Shown: positions 16,701 to 24,211 of the stretch, piece by piece
How positions within the stretch are numbered: the stretch's first letter is position 1
Layout: the number at the start of each line of letters is the position of its first letter
From: Alphaproteobacteria bacterium
Lineage (GTDB): Bacteria; Pseudomonadota; Alphaproteobacteria; Micropepsales; Micropepsaceae
Length of the DNA: 36,042 bases
Direction: 5' to 3'
NCBI GenBank assembly: GCA_028871795.1
Contig: JAGWMG010000018.1
Span: forward strand, 1-36,042
Made by a program: the position numbers and the translations under genes
Notes under the pieces: model-generated
Told to the model about the DNA's origin: nothing
What the model saw: only the letters and a program-made list of their open reading frames with translations
Databases searched by the model: none

Positions 16701-16901
16701 TCGATGACGGCGGCAGCCATCATCGCCGGCTTGCTGCCGATCATGTTCGGCGGCGGGACGGGTTCGGAAGTGATGCGCCGCATCGCAGCGCCGATGGTTG
16801 GTGGCATGGTCAGCTCGCTGCTGCTCACCATGCTGATGATTCCGGCGGCTTATCTGCTGTGGGAATGGCGGCATATCGAACGGAAGCACCGCGATGTTTG
16901 A
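13764..16901 (+). CDS. cusA: CusA-like heavy-metal RND efflux pump
   Basis: A 1045-residue inner-membrane HME-RND transporter, close to the usual ~1040. It uses proton influx to expel Cu(I)/Ag(I) through CusB and CusC. The three methionines that bind metal in E. coli CusA (M573, M623, M672) are present at the same spacing: M566 (LYMPSAHPGI), M616 (PLSMVES) and M665 (RIDMLST). The TM4 proton-relay region reads AMVDGAIVMIEN, with the conserved Asp. These details favour monovalent copper/silver over divalent cation pumps such as CzcA. It is the last gene of the overlapping cus operon. I see no T-run terminator after it. Confidence 0.96.
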   Translation: MIAALIRWSLKNRAFVILGMIAIVIAGLYALQRTAVDAIPDLSDIQVIIKTPYPGQAPQVVQDQITYPLETAMLAVPGATVVRGYSFFGDSYVYVIFKDGTDLYWARSRVLEYLNQVSGSLPADAHPSLGPDATGVGWVYEYALIDKTGQHDLSQLTSLQDWFLKYELQTVPGVAEVATVGGMVKQYQVVVDPDKLRAFGLTLAQVKMAIQRGNQETGGAVVELAEAEYMVRATGYIKNIKNLLAVPLKVDANGVPVQLKDVAEVRLGPQIRRGIAELNGRGDVVGAAIVMRYGENAQKVIDGVKARLASLKASLPPGVEIVPTYDRSQLIARAIDNLREKLIEEFIVVALICGVFLFHFRSSLVAIISLPLGILMAFVVMWMQGLNANIMSLGGIAIAIGAMVDGAIVMIENLHKHQEREPITEENHWRIVANATTEVGPPLFFSLLIITLSFIPVLSLEGQAGRMFSPLAYTKIYAMAAAAGLAVTVIPVLMGYFIRGKITPEHKNPVNRALHTLYRPVIDQVVTKPWPVIIAGIVIIFAGLWPALRVGSEFMPPLDEGDLLYMPSAHPGISVDKARQVLQQADKLIMTVPEVKSVFGKMGRAQTATDPAPLSMVESVIQLKPKSEWPSGVTSEDVRNQLEQRVKIPGLTNVWVMPIKTRIDMLSTGIKTPVGVKVSGPDLDQIQKIGTQLEQILPGVQGTASVYSERVAGGRYIKIDIDRDKAARYGLNIGDIQDVVRTAIGGMNVSETVEGLERYPVNIRYPQEWRDTPARLRQLPVVTATGGHIALGDVANVQIEDGPPMIKSEGARLTGWTYVDIQGRDVGSYVEAAKKLVADKIKLPPGYALTWSGQYEYMQKAKENLKLVVPLTVVLIGLLLYMAFRSVPQVLLIMGTLPMALSGGLWFMYLLGYNLSVAVDVGFIALAGVTAEIGVVMVVYLNQSVGAYLERCENEERKPIYEGVRDAVRDGALLRLRPISMTAAAIIAGLLPIMFGGGTGSEVMRRIAAPMVGGMVSSLLLTMLMIPAAYLLWEWRHIERKHRDV

Positions 16902-17086
16902 TTCCGCGAGTCGTCACTTGATCTGCATTAAGGAAATCCCTGCCGAAACGCTGCAAGCTCTTGACGTGTCAAGTACTTCCAGCCTGTCCGACGGGTGTAT
17001 ACCCTACGAGACCGCGCGATAGCGGGCTCGCGCGCAGCCGACGGTCTGGCCCGCGGAGCGGGCGACGCCCGTCTCCGCATATCTGT

Positions 17087-17194
17087 ATCATATTGAAAAA
17101 TGGACGTTTTCGGGTTGAATTTCTATATACGACGGTCAGATAGGACACATCATATTGGAAAATAGACAAATTCGGGCTATTTTCTCATATGATG
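17087..17194. repeat. Two-copy operator-like repeat with a near-perfect palindrome
   Basis: Two related ~44-bp units begin at 17087 and 17149 (62 bp apart; about 30 of 44 bases equal by eye). Both start ATCATATTG and contain TTCGGG. The second is part of a long dyad: CATCATAT (17148-17155) and GAAAATAG (17158-17165) mirror CTATTTTC (17177-17184) and ATATGATG (17187-17194) around an 11-base centre. It overlaps the start codon of the antitoxin remnant. AbiEi antitoxins repress their own promoters through inverted repeats, so this is probably the old operator pair. Confidence 0.6.
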
Positions 17195-17335
17195 CAGAAG
17201 CCGCATTCCAGCCTCGCCACCTACCTGACGAACCTCCAATCGGAAGGCTGCATCACGTTTACACGCGCCGAGGCGATCGCGGCCCTTGAGATTACGGAGC
17301 GCGCGCTTGTTATCAAGATTGAACAAGAGGTGTAA
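17189..17335 (+). pseudogene. AbiEi-like antitoxin, N-terminal remnant
   Basis: A 48-codon reading frame (ATGATG start) encoding SLATYLTNLQSEGCITFTRA followed by EAIAALEITERALVIKI, then a stop. This is the pattern of the N-terminal winged-HTH of AbiEi-type (type IV) antitoxins, which normally continues with a second wing, a GFYVIVP-like strand and a ~150-residue C-terminal domain. None of that, and no AbiEii toxin, is visible downstream. The operator-like palindrome at its start agrees with an autorepressor. It could instead be a free-standing DNA-binding peptide, but truncation is the simpler reading. Confidence 0.5.
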
Positions 17336-17534
17336 ATCGGCGCCCTTGTGGCGGTTCCTCGCGAGCAGCTAAATCAACGGCTTGGGACGCTGATCGGCGT
17401 CCAAACTCGACGCCGTTTCACACGAGTCTTCCGGACTCGCCACCGGGATGATGCGCCAAAGGGGCATAAGACCCATTTTCCACGATCAGCGCTCTACGCC
17501 AATCGCTCTCAGCGCGCTCACCTTTTCGCATTAT

Positions 17535-17557
17535 AAGATATATACGACATACCACTT
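17535..17557. promoter_or_regulatory. NsrR-type site (weaker)
   Basis: AAGATATATACGACATACCACTT agrees with the NsrR consensus (two 11-bp inverted halves, AAGATGYATTT) at about 17 of 23 positions by hand count, including the free centre. Its centre is 59 bp from that of the stronger site downstream, so the two may act together. Confidence 0.5.
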
Positions 17558-17593
17558 TTCAGGAATCTACGCGTATAACCTTGACCACCCTTA

Positions 17594-17616
17594 AAGATAT
17601 ATATAATATACATCTT
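17594..17616. promoter_or_regulatory. NsrR-type site (strong)
   Basis: Bases 17594-17616 begin AAGATATATATAATATACAT and end CTT. They match the 23-bp NsrR palindrome at about 20 positions by hand count. The site lies 51 bp before the start of the NO-stress operon, and an nsrR gene is 4 kb away. NsrR represses such promoters until NO destroys its Fe-S cluster. Confidence 0.75.
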
Positions 17617-17666
17617 ATCGTCACGTTTTGACGACACCATATGCCACGTCCGCAGGCGAGGGTGGG

Positions 17667-19037
17667 ATGTTCGGTTCCGTGATTTCACGTTGGACGATGC
17701 CTCACTTCTGGGCGGCGATTGCGTTTTTCGTGGCCGCGCAGGTGGCGATGGTCATAGGCGTTGCTTATCCGAATGAATCGTTTTTCGCACCGGCGACGCT
17801 GGCGATGGTGCATCTCCTGACCATTGGCTGGCTCACGGTTCTCATGCTGGGAGCGCTGCACCAATTTCTTCCGGTCATCACCGCGCAGACCATGGTTGCC
17901 GGAACATCGGCATTGGTTTCGCTCCTGGCGATTCTGGGCGGCCTGGGTGGCATGGAGGCGGGATTTCTGGCGCTGGGCGGATTTCTGCCGCAGCAGGCGA
18001 TTGCGGGGCTGCCGATCGGCGGCTCGCTGGTCTTTGGTGGATTAATCTTGGCCACCGTCGTGCTCGGCAAGATCTTGTGGCGCACGCGGCCGCTGCCGTT
18101 TTCCGCGCGCTTCGTGGCTGTGGGCCTCATTTTTCTGCTGGTGACGGCCGTGATGGGCATCCTCATGGGCTGCGTTTTCGCCCATCCCGAACTCGTGCCG
18201 TGGTCCGAGGCACTCACCAAAGGGTTCCGCCTCCATCTGATGGCCGGTCTGATCGGCTGGTTCACGCTGACGGCCATGGGGGTCAGCTATCGTCTCCTGA
18301 GCATGTTTACGCTGGCACCCGAAGAACGCGGCGCTGTCGGGACGGTCGTCTTTGTCCTGAGTGCGGGCGGGTTGGCGGTTGCCTGGCTCTTGGGTCTTGC
18401 CGATGCCGTCGGCATCAACGTACCGGGGGAAACGGTCGCGATTGCTGCGGTGTTCGTCGGCATTGCCCTCTATCTCTTCGATATGGTGCGCCTCTATCGG
18501 GCGCGGCGGCGGCACAAGCTGGAGCTCAATACCGCGATGGCGGCTCCGGCGCTGGTCGCCTTTGCGCTCTGTCTGCTTGGCGGCACATATATGGTACTCG
18601 CCGACGGTGACGACCGGTTTATCGGCCCCTTGGCATATCTCTTTATCTTCGGCTGGCTCTCGGGCTTGGGGCTCAGTCAGCTTTACAAGATCATCCCGTT
18701 CCTGACGTGGCTTGAGCGCTATGGCAGCCTCCTCGGCAAGCAGGCCGTGCCGCGCGTCCAGGACCTGATCGACGAGCGCCGTGATCGGCCGTGGTTCACG
18801 CTCTATTTCGCGGCCGTTGCGCTTGGTGCGCTGTTTGGCGCACTCGACTGGACGGAGCTATGGCGCATTGCGATCGCCGGCCACCTCGTCGCGACACTGA
18901 TGATCCTCCGAGCCTTGTTGCTGGCGCGGCGTCCTCTCTCTCCAGCCGGTGTGAAACCGCACGCCGATGTTCCCCTCGGGCAGCGTAATTTCGGCCTTTC
19001 TGGCCTGCCATATCCCCACGGAGGTACAATCCCATGA
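17667..19037 (+). CDS. Polytopic haem-copper-oxidase-like membrane protein of the NO-stress operon
   Basis: A 456-residue inner-membrane protein with about 12 transmembrane helices. Histidines recur in helices: H13 (TMPHFW), H49 and H65 (MVHLLTIGW, ALHQFLP), and H190 (RLHLMAGLIGWF). This recalls haem-copper oxidase subunit I/NorB and NnrS without carrying the full NorB metal site. It may bind haem or copper and act on NO, but no reaction is established to my knowledge. ATG 17667 has a GAGGGTGG site; a TTG at 17628 would extend it by 13 residues. It heads an operon with DUF2249 and SufT-like genes behind two NsrR sites. The next start overlaps its stop. Confidence 0.65.
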   Translation: MFGSVISRWTMPHFWAAIAFFVAAQVAMVIGVAYPNESFFAPATLAMVHLLTIGWLTVLMLGALHQFLPVITAQTMVAGTSALVSLLAILGGLGGMEAGFLALGGFLPQQAIAGLPIGGSLVFGGLILATVVLGKILWRTRPLPFSARFVAVGLIFLLVTAVMGILMGCVFAHPELVPWSEALTKGFRLHLMAGLIGWFTLTAMGVSYRLLSMFTLAPEERGAVGTVVFVLSAGGLAVAWLLGLADAVGINVPGETVAIAAVFVGIALYLFDMVRLYRARRRHKLELNTAMAAPALVAFALCLLGGTYMVLADGDDRFIGPLAYLFIFGWLSGLGLSQLYKIIPFLTWLERYGSLLGKQAVPRVQDLIDERRDRPWFTLYFAAVALGALFGALDWTELWRIAIAGHLVATLMILRALLLARRPLSPAGVKPHADVPLGQRNFGLSGLPYPHGGTIP

Positions 19038-19297
19038 CTGATTCTTCCTTTTTGACGGTAGATGTCCGTGACGTCCTGAAAGCAGGTGGCGAGCCGTTTT
19101 CCGACATCATGCGCGCCGTTGCATCTCTTGCGCCGGGACAGGGCCTGCGCCTGCTCGCCATCTTCAAGCCTGTTCCGCTCTTCTCGGTGATGGCGCAGAA
19201 GGGCTTCAACCACAGCGAACGCGAGATCGGCGGTGGCGACTGGGAAGTGATCTTCACCCCAGTGGCCGCTGCGGCAGTCCAGGACACAGCACAATGA
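19034..19297 (+). CDS. DUF2249 protein (first of three)
   Basis: An 87-residue soluble protein of the DUF2249/TusA-like fold: a first strand LTVDVRD, PFSDIMRAVASLAPGQGLRL, then LLAIFKPVPLFSVMAQKGF and a WEVIFTP end strand. DUF2249 proteins occur in NO- and low-oxygen-induced operons, often beside hemerythrins or NnrS, with no proven activity. Overlapping starts and stops on both sides put it in the operon led by the membrane protein. Confidence 0.78.
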   Translation: MTDSSFLTVDVRDVLKAGGEPFSDIMRAVASLAPGQGLRLLAIFKPVPLFSVMAQKGFNHSEREIGGGDWEVIFTPVAAAAVQDTAQ

Positions 19298-19551
19298 GCT
19301 GCCGGGTGTCCACGCCATCCACGCGACGCATTGATTTGCGCAACCTCGAGCCCCCGGAGCCGATGCGGCTTGCGCTCGAAGCGGTCGAGACACTGGGTGC
19401 CAGCGACCTGCTGGAGATCGTCACCGATCGTGAGCCCATGCTGCTGCAGCGTGAGCTCGACCGACGCGGACACCGGTACGTCACTGCGCCATCCGCCGAC
19501 GGCTTTTTAACCACCATCCGCCGCGGCAGGAATTCGGACACTAAGCCATGA
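19294..19551 (+). CDS. DUF2249 protein (second of three)
   Basis: An 85-residue relative of the preceding protein: RRIDLRNLEPPEPMRLALEA at the start, then LLEIVTDREPMLLQRELDRR and a short final strand FLTTIRR. The DREPMLL segment takes the place of the KPVPLF segment of its neighbour, typical variation within DUF2249. It overlaps the genes before and after by 4 bases each (ATGA). The function is unknown; the three paralogues in one operon may act as a set. Confidence 0.75.
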   Translation: MSCRVSTPSTRRIDLRNLEPPEPMRLALEAVETLGASDLLEIVTDREPMLLQRELDRRGHRYVTAPSADGFLTTIRRGRNSDTKP

Positions 19552-19877
19552 GCGACGATATTGTCCGGAGCGTGAAGGAGGCGTTGAAAGAGGTTCTGGA
19601 TCCCGAGCTCGGCTACAATGTGGTCGATCTCGGCCTGGTCTATGACGTCGACGTCGAAGACGGCCATGCCCGCATTCTCCTGACCACAACGACGAAGGGT
19701 TGTCCCGCGACCGCCTTCATCCGTGACGGCGTCGAGACGCGCGCTGCGTCGGTGCCCGGCATCACGGCTGCCGATGTCACCATGACGTGGGAGCCACCCT
19801 GGTCGCCGGACTGCATGAGCGACGAAGCCAAGGCCCATTTCGGTGTCGGAACCCGGCGCACCGCGGGGGAGCGGTAA
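19548..19877 (+). CDS. SufT/MIP18-family (DUF59) Fe-S maturation protein
   Basis: A 109-residue DUF59 protein. Motifs in order: VLDPELGYNVVDLGLVYDV (17-35), LTTTTKGCPATAFI with the conserved Cys52, and WEPPWSPDCMSDEAK (81-95). SufT/PaaD-like proteins help load Fe-S clusters, and bacterial forms are tied to Fe-S repair under stress. In an NsrR-controlled operon it may rebuild clusters damaged by NO, which is inference. It overlaps the preceding DUF2249 gene by 4 bases and the next gene by one (TAATG). Confidence 0.85.
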   Translation: MSDDIVRSVKEALKEVLDPELGYNVVDLGLVYDVDVEDGHARILLTTTTKGCPATAFIRDGVETRAASVPGITAADVTMTWEPPWSPDCMSDEAKAHFGVGTRRTAGER

Positions 19878-20356
19878 TGGCCGAGCCGTCCGCACTTTCC
19901 GAGGCCGAGGTGGCCGCCGACTGTCTGCGATCGCTCAACCGGCTGCTGATCCAGGCCTTAAAAGCGTTGCGCGACCAGGGAGAGGGCGATCTCGCCTGCC
20001 GTATTGCCGCGGACGCCTGGTCGGCCATCCGCGAGGCAAGCGCCTCGGAAGCCGAGAAACTCACCGGCGCCCTTCATTACCTCGCCCGTCCCATCAACCA
20101 GAAGAAGGAGACTATCGTGTCCAATCCCAAAAAGCTCGACGTTCGTGCGCTTCCGCCGCCGCAGCGGCACGCGTTGATTTTCGAAACCTGCGGCAAGCTC
20201 ACGGCCGGCGACGCCGTGATTTTGGTGAACGACCACGATCCGAAGCCGCTCTATTACCAGTTTGAAGCGGAACACCCCGGACTGTTCGGCTGGCAATATG
20301 TCGAGTCGGGACCGGACGTTTGGCAGGTGCGTATTACACGGAACAAGGCTGCGTAG
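19877..20356 (+). CDS. Helical domain fused to DUF2249 (third DUF2249)
   Basis: A 159-residue protein in two parts. Residues ~8-72 form a helical region (DCLRSLNRLLIQALKAL, ACRIAADAWSAIREA, LTGALHYLARP). Residues ~80-159 are a DUF2249 domain (KLDVRALPPPQRHALIF, GDAVILVNDHDPKPLYYQFE, WQVRIT). I recall the helical part as a separate small protein next to DUF2249 genes elsewhere. Inside the frame, a GAAGGAG site precedes a GTG at 20117 (then SNPKKLD), exactly where a separate DUF2249 gene would begin. This may be a recent in-frame fusion, or two products from one frame. It is the last gene of the operon and converges on nnrS. Confidence 0.75.
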   Translation: MAEPSALSEAEVAADCLRSLNRLLIQALKALRDQGEGDLACRIAADAWSAIREASASEAEKLTGALHYLARPINQKKETIVSNPKKLDVRALPPPQRHALIFETCGKLTAGDAVILVNDHDPKPLYYQFEAEHPGLFGWQYVESGPDVWQVRITRNKAA

Positions 20357-20396
20357 TCTTCAGCCGCGGAATCGGATCGCTGGCGTTTTCTATGAG

Positions 20397-21626
20397 TCAG
20401 ATGGTTCCTCCCCCATCGCCGCTGGCTCTGGGACGCGCCAGCGGTCCGCCGTAAAAGATCGCAAAGAGACCGAACGATGCGCACCAGGCAGTGCCGGCGA
20501 GCGACAGCGTGAGCATCATCCAGGTACCGGCCAACGGTGCGGCCAGGCGCAACACCGCCGCCAATGTCACCAGAAGATAAATCACCTTGGTCACGGGTCC
20601 TGCGGACAGGGTTCGACCGGTATGGCCAAGCGATGCCCGCGTCATAACCGCCAGCGTCATCGTGCCGACTGTGCCGACCGTCAGGGCATGCAGCGCCGTC
20701 GTTTGCGGTAGGAACTCGTAGAGGCCGTTGATACCGAGCAGCATCAGGCCGATCGCAAGCCAGCCATAACCAATGTGCAGGATCAGCACCAAAGGCTCAC
20801 GGGTCGTCCTTAGGCCGCGCCAACGCGACAAGCGCATGCCTGCGGCAACGCCAGCGGCAAGTTCCGCCCAGGGCGCGACCAATGAATCCGGCGCGAATAT
20901 CCAGGCGGCCAAACCCAGACCCGTGACGACAAGCGCCACGAGATCGAACGTTCCAGCCTGAGCTGAGACGGCGACATCGGGCCGGTTCCTCGCCAGCCAG
21001 TTGCGGGTGAAGCTCGGAACGATACGTCCCCCGACCAGGGCAATCAGTGTGAGCAGCGTCCCGATGCCCATGCGATTGCCAAGGGCTGCGGTGTCAGCGA
21101 GTCCAAGTGCGTCGAGATGGACAAGCAGGTTGCCGATCAGCAGCAGCGACAGCGCGGCCAGCATCGGCAGGTTGCGCCAGTTCCGTCCCATCAGGATTTC
21201 TCTGGCGACGGCCGCGATGAACACCACGGGAAAAGACAAATCGGCCAATGCCGCAACAGGGGCTCCGATCTCGGCGGAAAACAGGATAGCGAAGCGCCCG
21301 ATCAGCCAGAGCGAAACGAGCACCGCCAACGGCCAGCCTTGCAACGGCATCCGGCCCGTCCAGTTCGGGATGGCGGTCAGCAGGAAGCCGGCCACGGTCG
21401 CGGCGGCGAAGCCGAATATCATTTCATGGGCATGCCAGATGACGGGCGGAAGGGCGCTCGGCAGGACGATTCCCGTCGCATAGGCGACGAGCCAGATCGG
21501 AACCGCCAGCGCGGCCCACAGCGCGGCCGCTAGAAAGAAGGGCCGAAATCCGGCGGAGAAGAGGGTAGGTCCTGTGACTTGGCGATAGCGAGGAATAGCA
21601 GCCATGATCGATGAGGTCCGTTGCAT
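20397..21626 (-). CDS. nnrS: NnrS, haem/copper membrane protein of NO stress
   Basis: A 409-residue membrane protein with about 12 helices and the NnrS hallmarks: FRPFFLAAALWAAL near the start, WHAHEMIFGFAAATVAGFLL, and AIPNWTGR. NnrS contains haem and copper and protects against nitrosative stress; its exact chemistry is unsettled. It is transcribed away from nsrR, with a near-palindrome in the 112-bp gap between them. It may start at 21626 or at a second ATG, 21605 (MAAIPRY); neither has a clear ribosome-binding site. Its 3' end is 40 bp from the convergent DUF2249 gene. Confidence 0.92.
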   Translation of the reverse strand: MQRTSSIMAAIPRYRQVTGPTLFSAGFRPFFLAAALWAALAVPIWLVAYATGIVLPSALPPVIWHAHEMIFGFAAATVAGFLLTAIPNWTGRMPLQGWPLAVLVSLWLIGRFAILFSAEIGAPVAALADLSFPVVFIAAVAREILMGRNWRNLPMLAALSLLLIGNLLVHLDALGLADTAALGNRMGIGTLLTLIALVGGRIVPSFTRNWLARNRPDVAVSAQAGTFDLVALVVTGLGLAAWIFAPDSLVAPWAELAAGVAAGMRLSRWRGLRTTREPLVLILHIGYGWLAIGLMLLGINGLYEFLPQTTALHALTVGTVGTMTLAVMTRASLGHTGRTLSAGPVTKVIYLLVTLAAVLRLAAPLAGTWMMLTLSLAGTAWCASFGLFAIFYGGPLARPRASGDGGGTI

Positions 21627-21658
21627 CGTGCGTCGGCATATCTTTTTGCCGGATTATT

Positions 21659-21675
21659 GGTGTATAATATATACC
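21659..21675. promoter_or_regulatory. AT-rich near-palindrome between nnrS and nsrR
   Basis: GGTGTATAATATATACC is a 17-bp palindrome with a single mismatched pair. It fits the NsrR consensus poorly (about half of positions) but lies where an NsrR site for both divergent genes would be expected, and it could equally contain the -10 element. Confidence 0.35.
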
Positions 21676-21738
21676 TAAAGTATCTCTTTATGCGCAACAA
21701 GATGTCATCCGTACGTTTACAGACAGCAAGGGACTGAA

Positions 21739-22221
21739 ATGCGACTTACCCTACATACCGACTATGCGTTGCGCGTGCTCGTATTCGCAGGCCTAAAGGG
21801 CGACGAACTATCGACTATTGGTGAGATCGTCGAACATTTCGACATCTCGAAGGGCCATGTCATGAAGGTGGTCCATGGGCTCGGGCAGAAGGGATACCTT
21901 GAGACCATCCGCGGCAAGAACGGTGGAGTTCGTCTCGCGCGGAAACCGGCCCAGATCAATGTCGGCGCTGTCGTCCGCGACATGGAGGAGAAACTGGGCG
22001 TACTCGGCTGCCTTCAGGGAGAGCAGAATTTTTGCCGCATAGAAAACTGCTGTGTCCTCAGAAGCGCTCTGCGCGACGCCACAAATGCTTTTCTGGCTGT
22101 GCTCGACCGCTTTACGATCGAAGAATTGGTAAAGCCGCGCCGCCCGCTTGCCCGGTTGCTCGGCATCGACGGACTTGACGTAAAGGGGACTGAACGGTGG
22201 ACGGCACCACGAGCCTCGTAG
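21739..22221 (+). CDS. nsrR: NsrR, NO-sensing Rrf2-family repressor
   Basis: A 160-residue Rrf2 regulator: an N-terminal winged HTH ([43 protein letters not shown]) and a cysteine loop [18 protein letters not shown] with C91, C99, C104 and C105. Three of these would bind the NO-sensitive Fe-S cluster, as in NsrR (C91, C96, C102 in E. coli). The loop is a little longer than in E. coli. The neighbours (nnrS, the DUF2249 operon with NsrR-type sites) support the assignment over IscR. Its 3' end overlaps the next gene by 25 bp. Confidence 0.92.
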   Translation: MRLTLHTDYALRVLVFAGLKGDELSTIGEIVEHFDISKGHVMKVVHGLGQKGYLETIRGKNGGVRLARKPAQINVGAVVRDMEEKLGVLGCLQGEQNFCRIENCCVLRSALRDATNAFLAVLDRFTIEELVKPRRPLARLLGIDGLDVKGTERWTAPRAS

Positions 22222-23276
22222 CGGAGTTTCGGGCAGGCGTCAGAGACCTGTCCCCCGCCTACTTCGCCATGGTGATGGCGACTGGAATTCTGTCGATTGG
22301 CGTCAGCTTGCTTGGCATGCGGGCGTTTGGTATCGGCCTGTTCTACCTGAACGTCGGGGTCTACGTCGCGCTGGTGATGCTTTCCGCGCTACGCATCGCA
22401 TGGTTCGCGCCCGATTTTTTCAGCGACATGATCGACCACCGGCGGGCACCCGGATTTTTCACGGTCGTCGCTGCTACTTGCATACTCGGCAACCAGTTCC
22501 TGCTGATCGGCAACAGTCTGACGGCTGTGGTTATCTCTTGGGGAGTCGCGCTCGCGCTTTGGATCGGCTTAACCTACACGGTCTTCGTCGCCCTGACGGT
22601 GAAGCAGCAGAAGCCGACCCTGGACGAAGGCATCACCGGCGCCTGGCTGCTCGCCATCGTAGCCACACAGTCGGTGGCGCTGCTTAGCGCACTGATCGCC
22701 GCGCATTGGCAACAGCCATACCGCCTCGAACTCAACTTCCTTGCCCTCTCCATGTGGCTATGGGGTGGAATGTTCTACATCTGGATGATTTCACTCATCT
22801 TTTATCGCTACACGTTTTTCGCGTTCTCGCCAGGCGACCTTTCACCGCCATACTGGATCAATATGGGGGCGATGGCGATTTCGGTCTTAGTTGGCGCGAG
22901 ACTGGTTGAAAACACCGAAGCGGCGCCGTTTCTGTTGTCGCTACAGCCCTTCCTAAAGGGATTCACGGTGTTCTATTGGGCGACCGGAACCTGGTGGATC
23001 CCGATGCTGCTGCTGCTCGGCGTCTGGCGGCACATCTATCGCCACTTTCCGTTGCGCTATGACCCTTCATACTGGGGCGCGGTATTTCCCCTCGGCATGT
23101 ACACGGTCTGCACGCTTCAGATGGCAAAGGCGTTTGATCTCGGCTTTCTCCTGTTCATCCCGCGTTACTTTATAGTCATTGCGGGTTCAGCTTGGTGCCT
23201 TACATTTGCAGGGTTGATTTATCACCTGGCAATATGGCTTCTGAAACAGCATCGGAGTGCTGCGCACCACGACTGA
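22197..23276 (+). CDS. SLAC1/TehA-family (TDT) anion channel or transporter
   Basis: A 359-residue protein with ten predicted transmembrane helices. Features of the tellurite-resistance/dicarboxylate transporter family include [18 protein letters not shown] at the start, later [11 protein letters not shown], and the repeated helix-hairpin layout. TehA/SLAC1 relatives pass anions such as chloride and nitrate. Being translated from a GTG inside the end of nsrR (25-bp overlap), it is coupled to the NO sensor, which suggests nitrite/nitrate or another nitrogen-oxide anion as its cargo, though sequence cannot prove this. It converges on the Crp/Fnr gene across 183 bp without a recognised feature. 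Confidence 0.8.
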   Translation: MDGTTSLVAEFRAGVRDLSPAYFAMVMATGILSIGVSLLGMRAFGIGLFYLNVGVYVALVMLSALRIAWFAPDFFSDMIDHRRAPGFFTVVAATCILGNQFLLIGNSLTAVVISWGVALALWIGLTYTVFVALTVKQQKPTLDEGITGAWLLAIVATQSVALLSALIAAHWQQPYRLELNFLALSMWLWGGMFYIWMISLIFYRYTFFAFSPGDLSPPYWINMGAMAISVLVGARLVENTEAAPFLLSLQPFLKGFTVFYWATGTWWIPMLLLLGVWRHIYRHFPLRYDPSYWGAVFPLGMYTVCTLQMAKAFDLGFLLFIPRYFIVIAGSAWCLTFAGLIYHLAIWLLKQHRSAAHHD

Positions 23277-23459
23277 GACCGGATTGCTTTGACTTCATAG
23301 CGGTAGCGCGCGGTGAACAGGAAGGTCCCACCCGAGAAGAGCTTTCAGACCATCGGTGGCAGCGGCTCCAGAGCCAAGCGCTCATGCTATGGCCGCGAGA
23401 AAGATGGTTCGGGTGCCGTTGGGGCGAATTTTTCCCCATGGTCACCGCAGTGCTTCTTC

Positions 23460-24182
23460 TTATGTTGTGCGCGCCTGATCGCGCCGCGTATGTGGTTTCG
23501 GTGAAAGCTGCGGACTTCCTGCAAAAGCCGCCAGGCGCTCGACAGAGGGTATCTCGATCGACACGCCACGGCTTTTGACGCCAAAACAGCGCAGACGCCT
23601 TAACGAACGCGAAAGCGTTTCGGGCGTGATGCCGAGACGGGCGGCGAGCTGACGCTTTGAGCTTGTCAGAGTGACAAGCGCCGAACCGGTCGATTTGCTC
23701 AGACAGTCCAGCAGATACTGCGCGAGCCTGGAATCGGCGTCGCGCGTCTTGACTTGCTTCAATTGGGTAAGCAGAAGGCGCCAATGCATTGCAAGCGAAG
23801 TTGCAATCGCTGCAGCCACAGCTGCTTCCGATTTCACAAGATCGCGAAAGACGGCGGCAGGAATAAGGAGCGCGATCACTTCGGTCGTCGCCTTCCCCGA
23901 CACCATATAGGGAAGGTCCAGCAGCGCCGGCGGGATCAGGACGATCTCGCCCGCGCCCATGAAATCCGCGATCGTCTGGGCGTCGCCTTCGCCGCTGACC
24001 AGCGCCACATGGCCCTCGATGATCGCGTAGACGAACTCTGCGTCCTCGCCTTCGCGAAATATCGTCGTGGCTGCTCCGATGCGCTGTACCCCCGCGACGG
24101 AAGCCAGGCGTTGCCGAAGCGGCCTAGGCAGCTTGGCGAAGGCCGGAATGGCGCTCACCGCCTTTAGTTTGTCCCACGCCAT
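23460..24182 (-). CDS. Crp/Fnr-family regulator, NnrR/Dnr-like
   Basis: A 240-residue regulator: cyclic-nucleotide-binding-like barrel (about 12-110), dimer helix, and an HTH reading [23 protein letters not shown]. The E-x2-SR helix is the one that reads TTGAT-N4-ATCAA. There is no N-terminal cysteine cluster, so it is not an oxygen-type Fnr. NnrR/Dnr-type proteins sense NO through haem; NarR-type ones respond to nitrate or nitrite. I prefer ATG 24182 over an upstream GTG at 24242. An AAGGA lies upstream, and the perfect Fnr box centred at 24258.5 then lies where it could activate this gene. It likely controls narK. Confidence 0.82.
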   Translation of the reverse strand: MAWDKLKAVSAIPAFAKLPRPLRQRLASVAGVQRIGAATTIFREGEDAEFVYAIIEGHVALVSGEGDAQTIADFMGAGEIVLIPPALLDLPYMVSGKATTEVIALLIPAAVFRDLVKSEAAVAAAIATSLAMHWRLLLTQLKQVKTRDADSRLAQYLLDCLSKSTGSALVTLTSSKRQLAARLGITPETLSRSLRRLRCFGVKSRGVSIEIPSVERLAAFAGSPQLSPKPHTRRDQARTT

Positions 24183-24211
24183 GCTGCAGACATCCTTGTC
24201 GTTAGACCCGC

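Larger units (their letters stand above)
16902..17666. other. 765-bp largely non-coding region
   Basis: Between cusA and the NsrR-controlled operon. The first ~180 bp are GC-rich with short palindromic pieces and no gene I can support. From about 17080 the sequence turns AT-rich and holds a repeated operator-like element, an antitoxin remnant and two NsrR-type sites (listed separately). 17336-17534 shows no convincing coding sequence. The base-composition shift marks it as a likely junction of imported DNA. Confidence 0.6.

Noticed and set aside
15099..16889. Minus-strand frame of 596 codons opposite cusA
   Set aside because: Shadow of cusA in GC-rich DNA; no recognisable motif and an odd His/Asp/Arg composition.
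16960..17080. Palindromic GC-rich patch as a transfer origin or recombination site
   Set aside because: Short inverted pieces only; no relaxase, nic-like core or integrase nearby.
17348..17536. 62-codon frame after the antitoxin remnant
   Set aside because: Tested as a frameshifted continuation of AbiEi. I found no matching strand or C-terminal pattern.
23277..23459. Possible gene between the channel and the Crp/Fnr gene
   Set aside because: Open frames here are extensions of the neighbours or lack a start signal and motifs.
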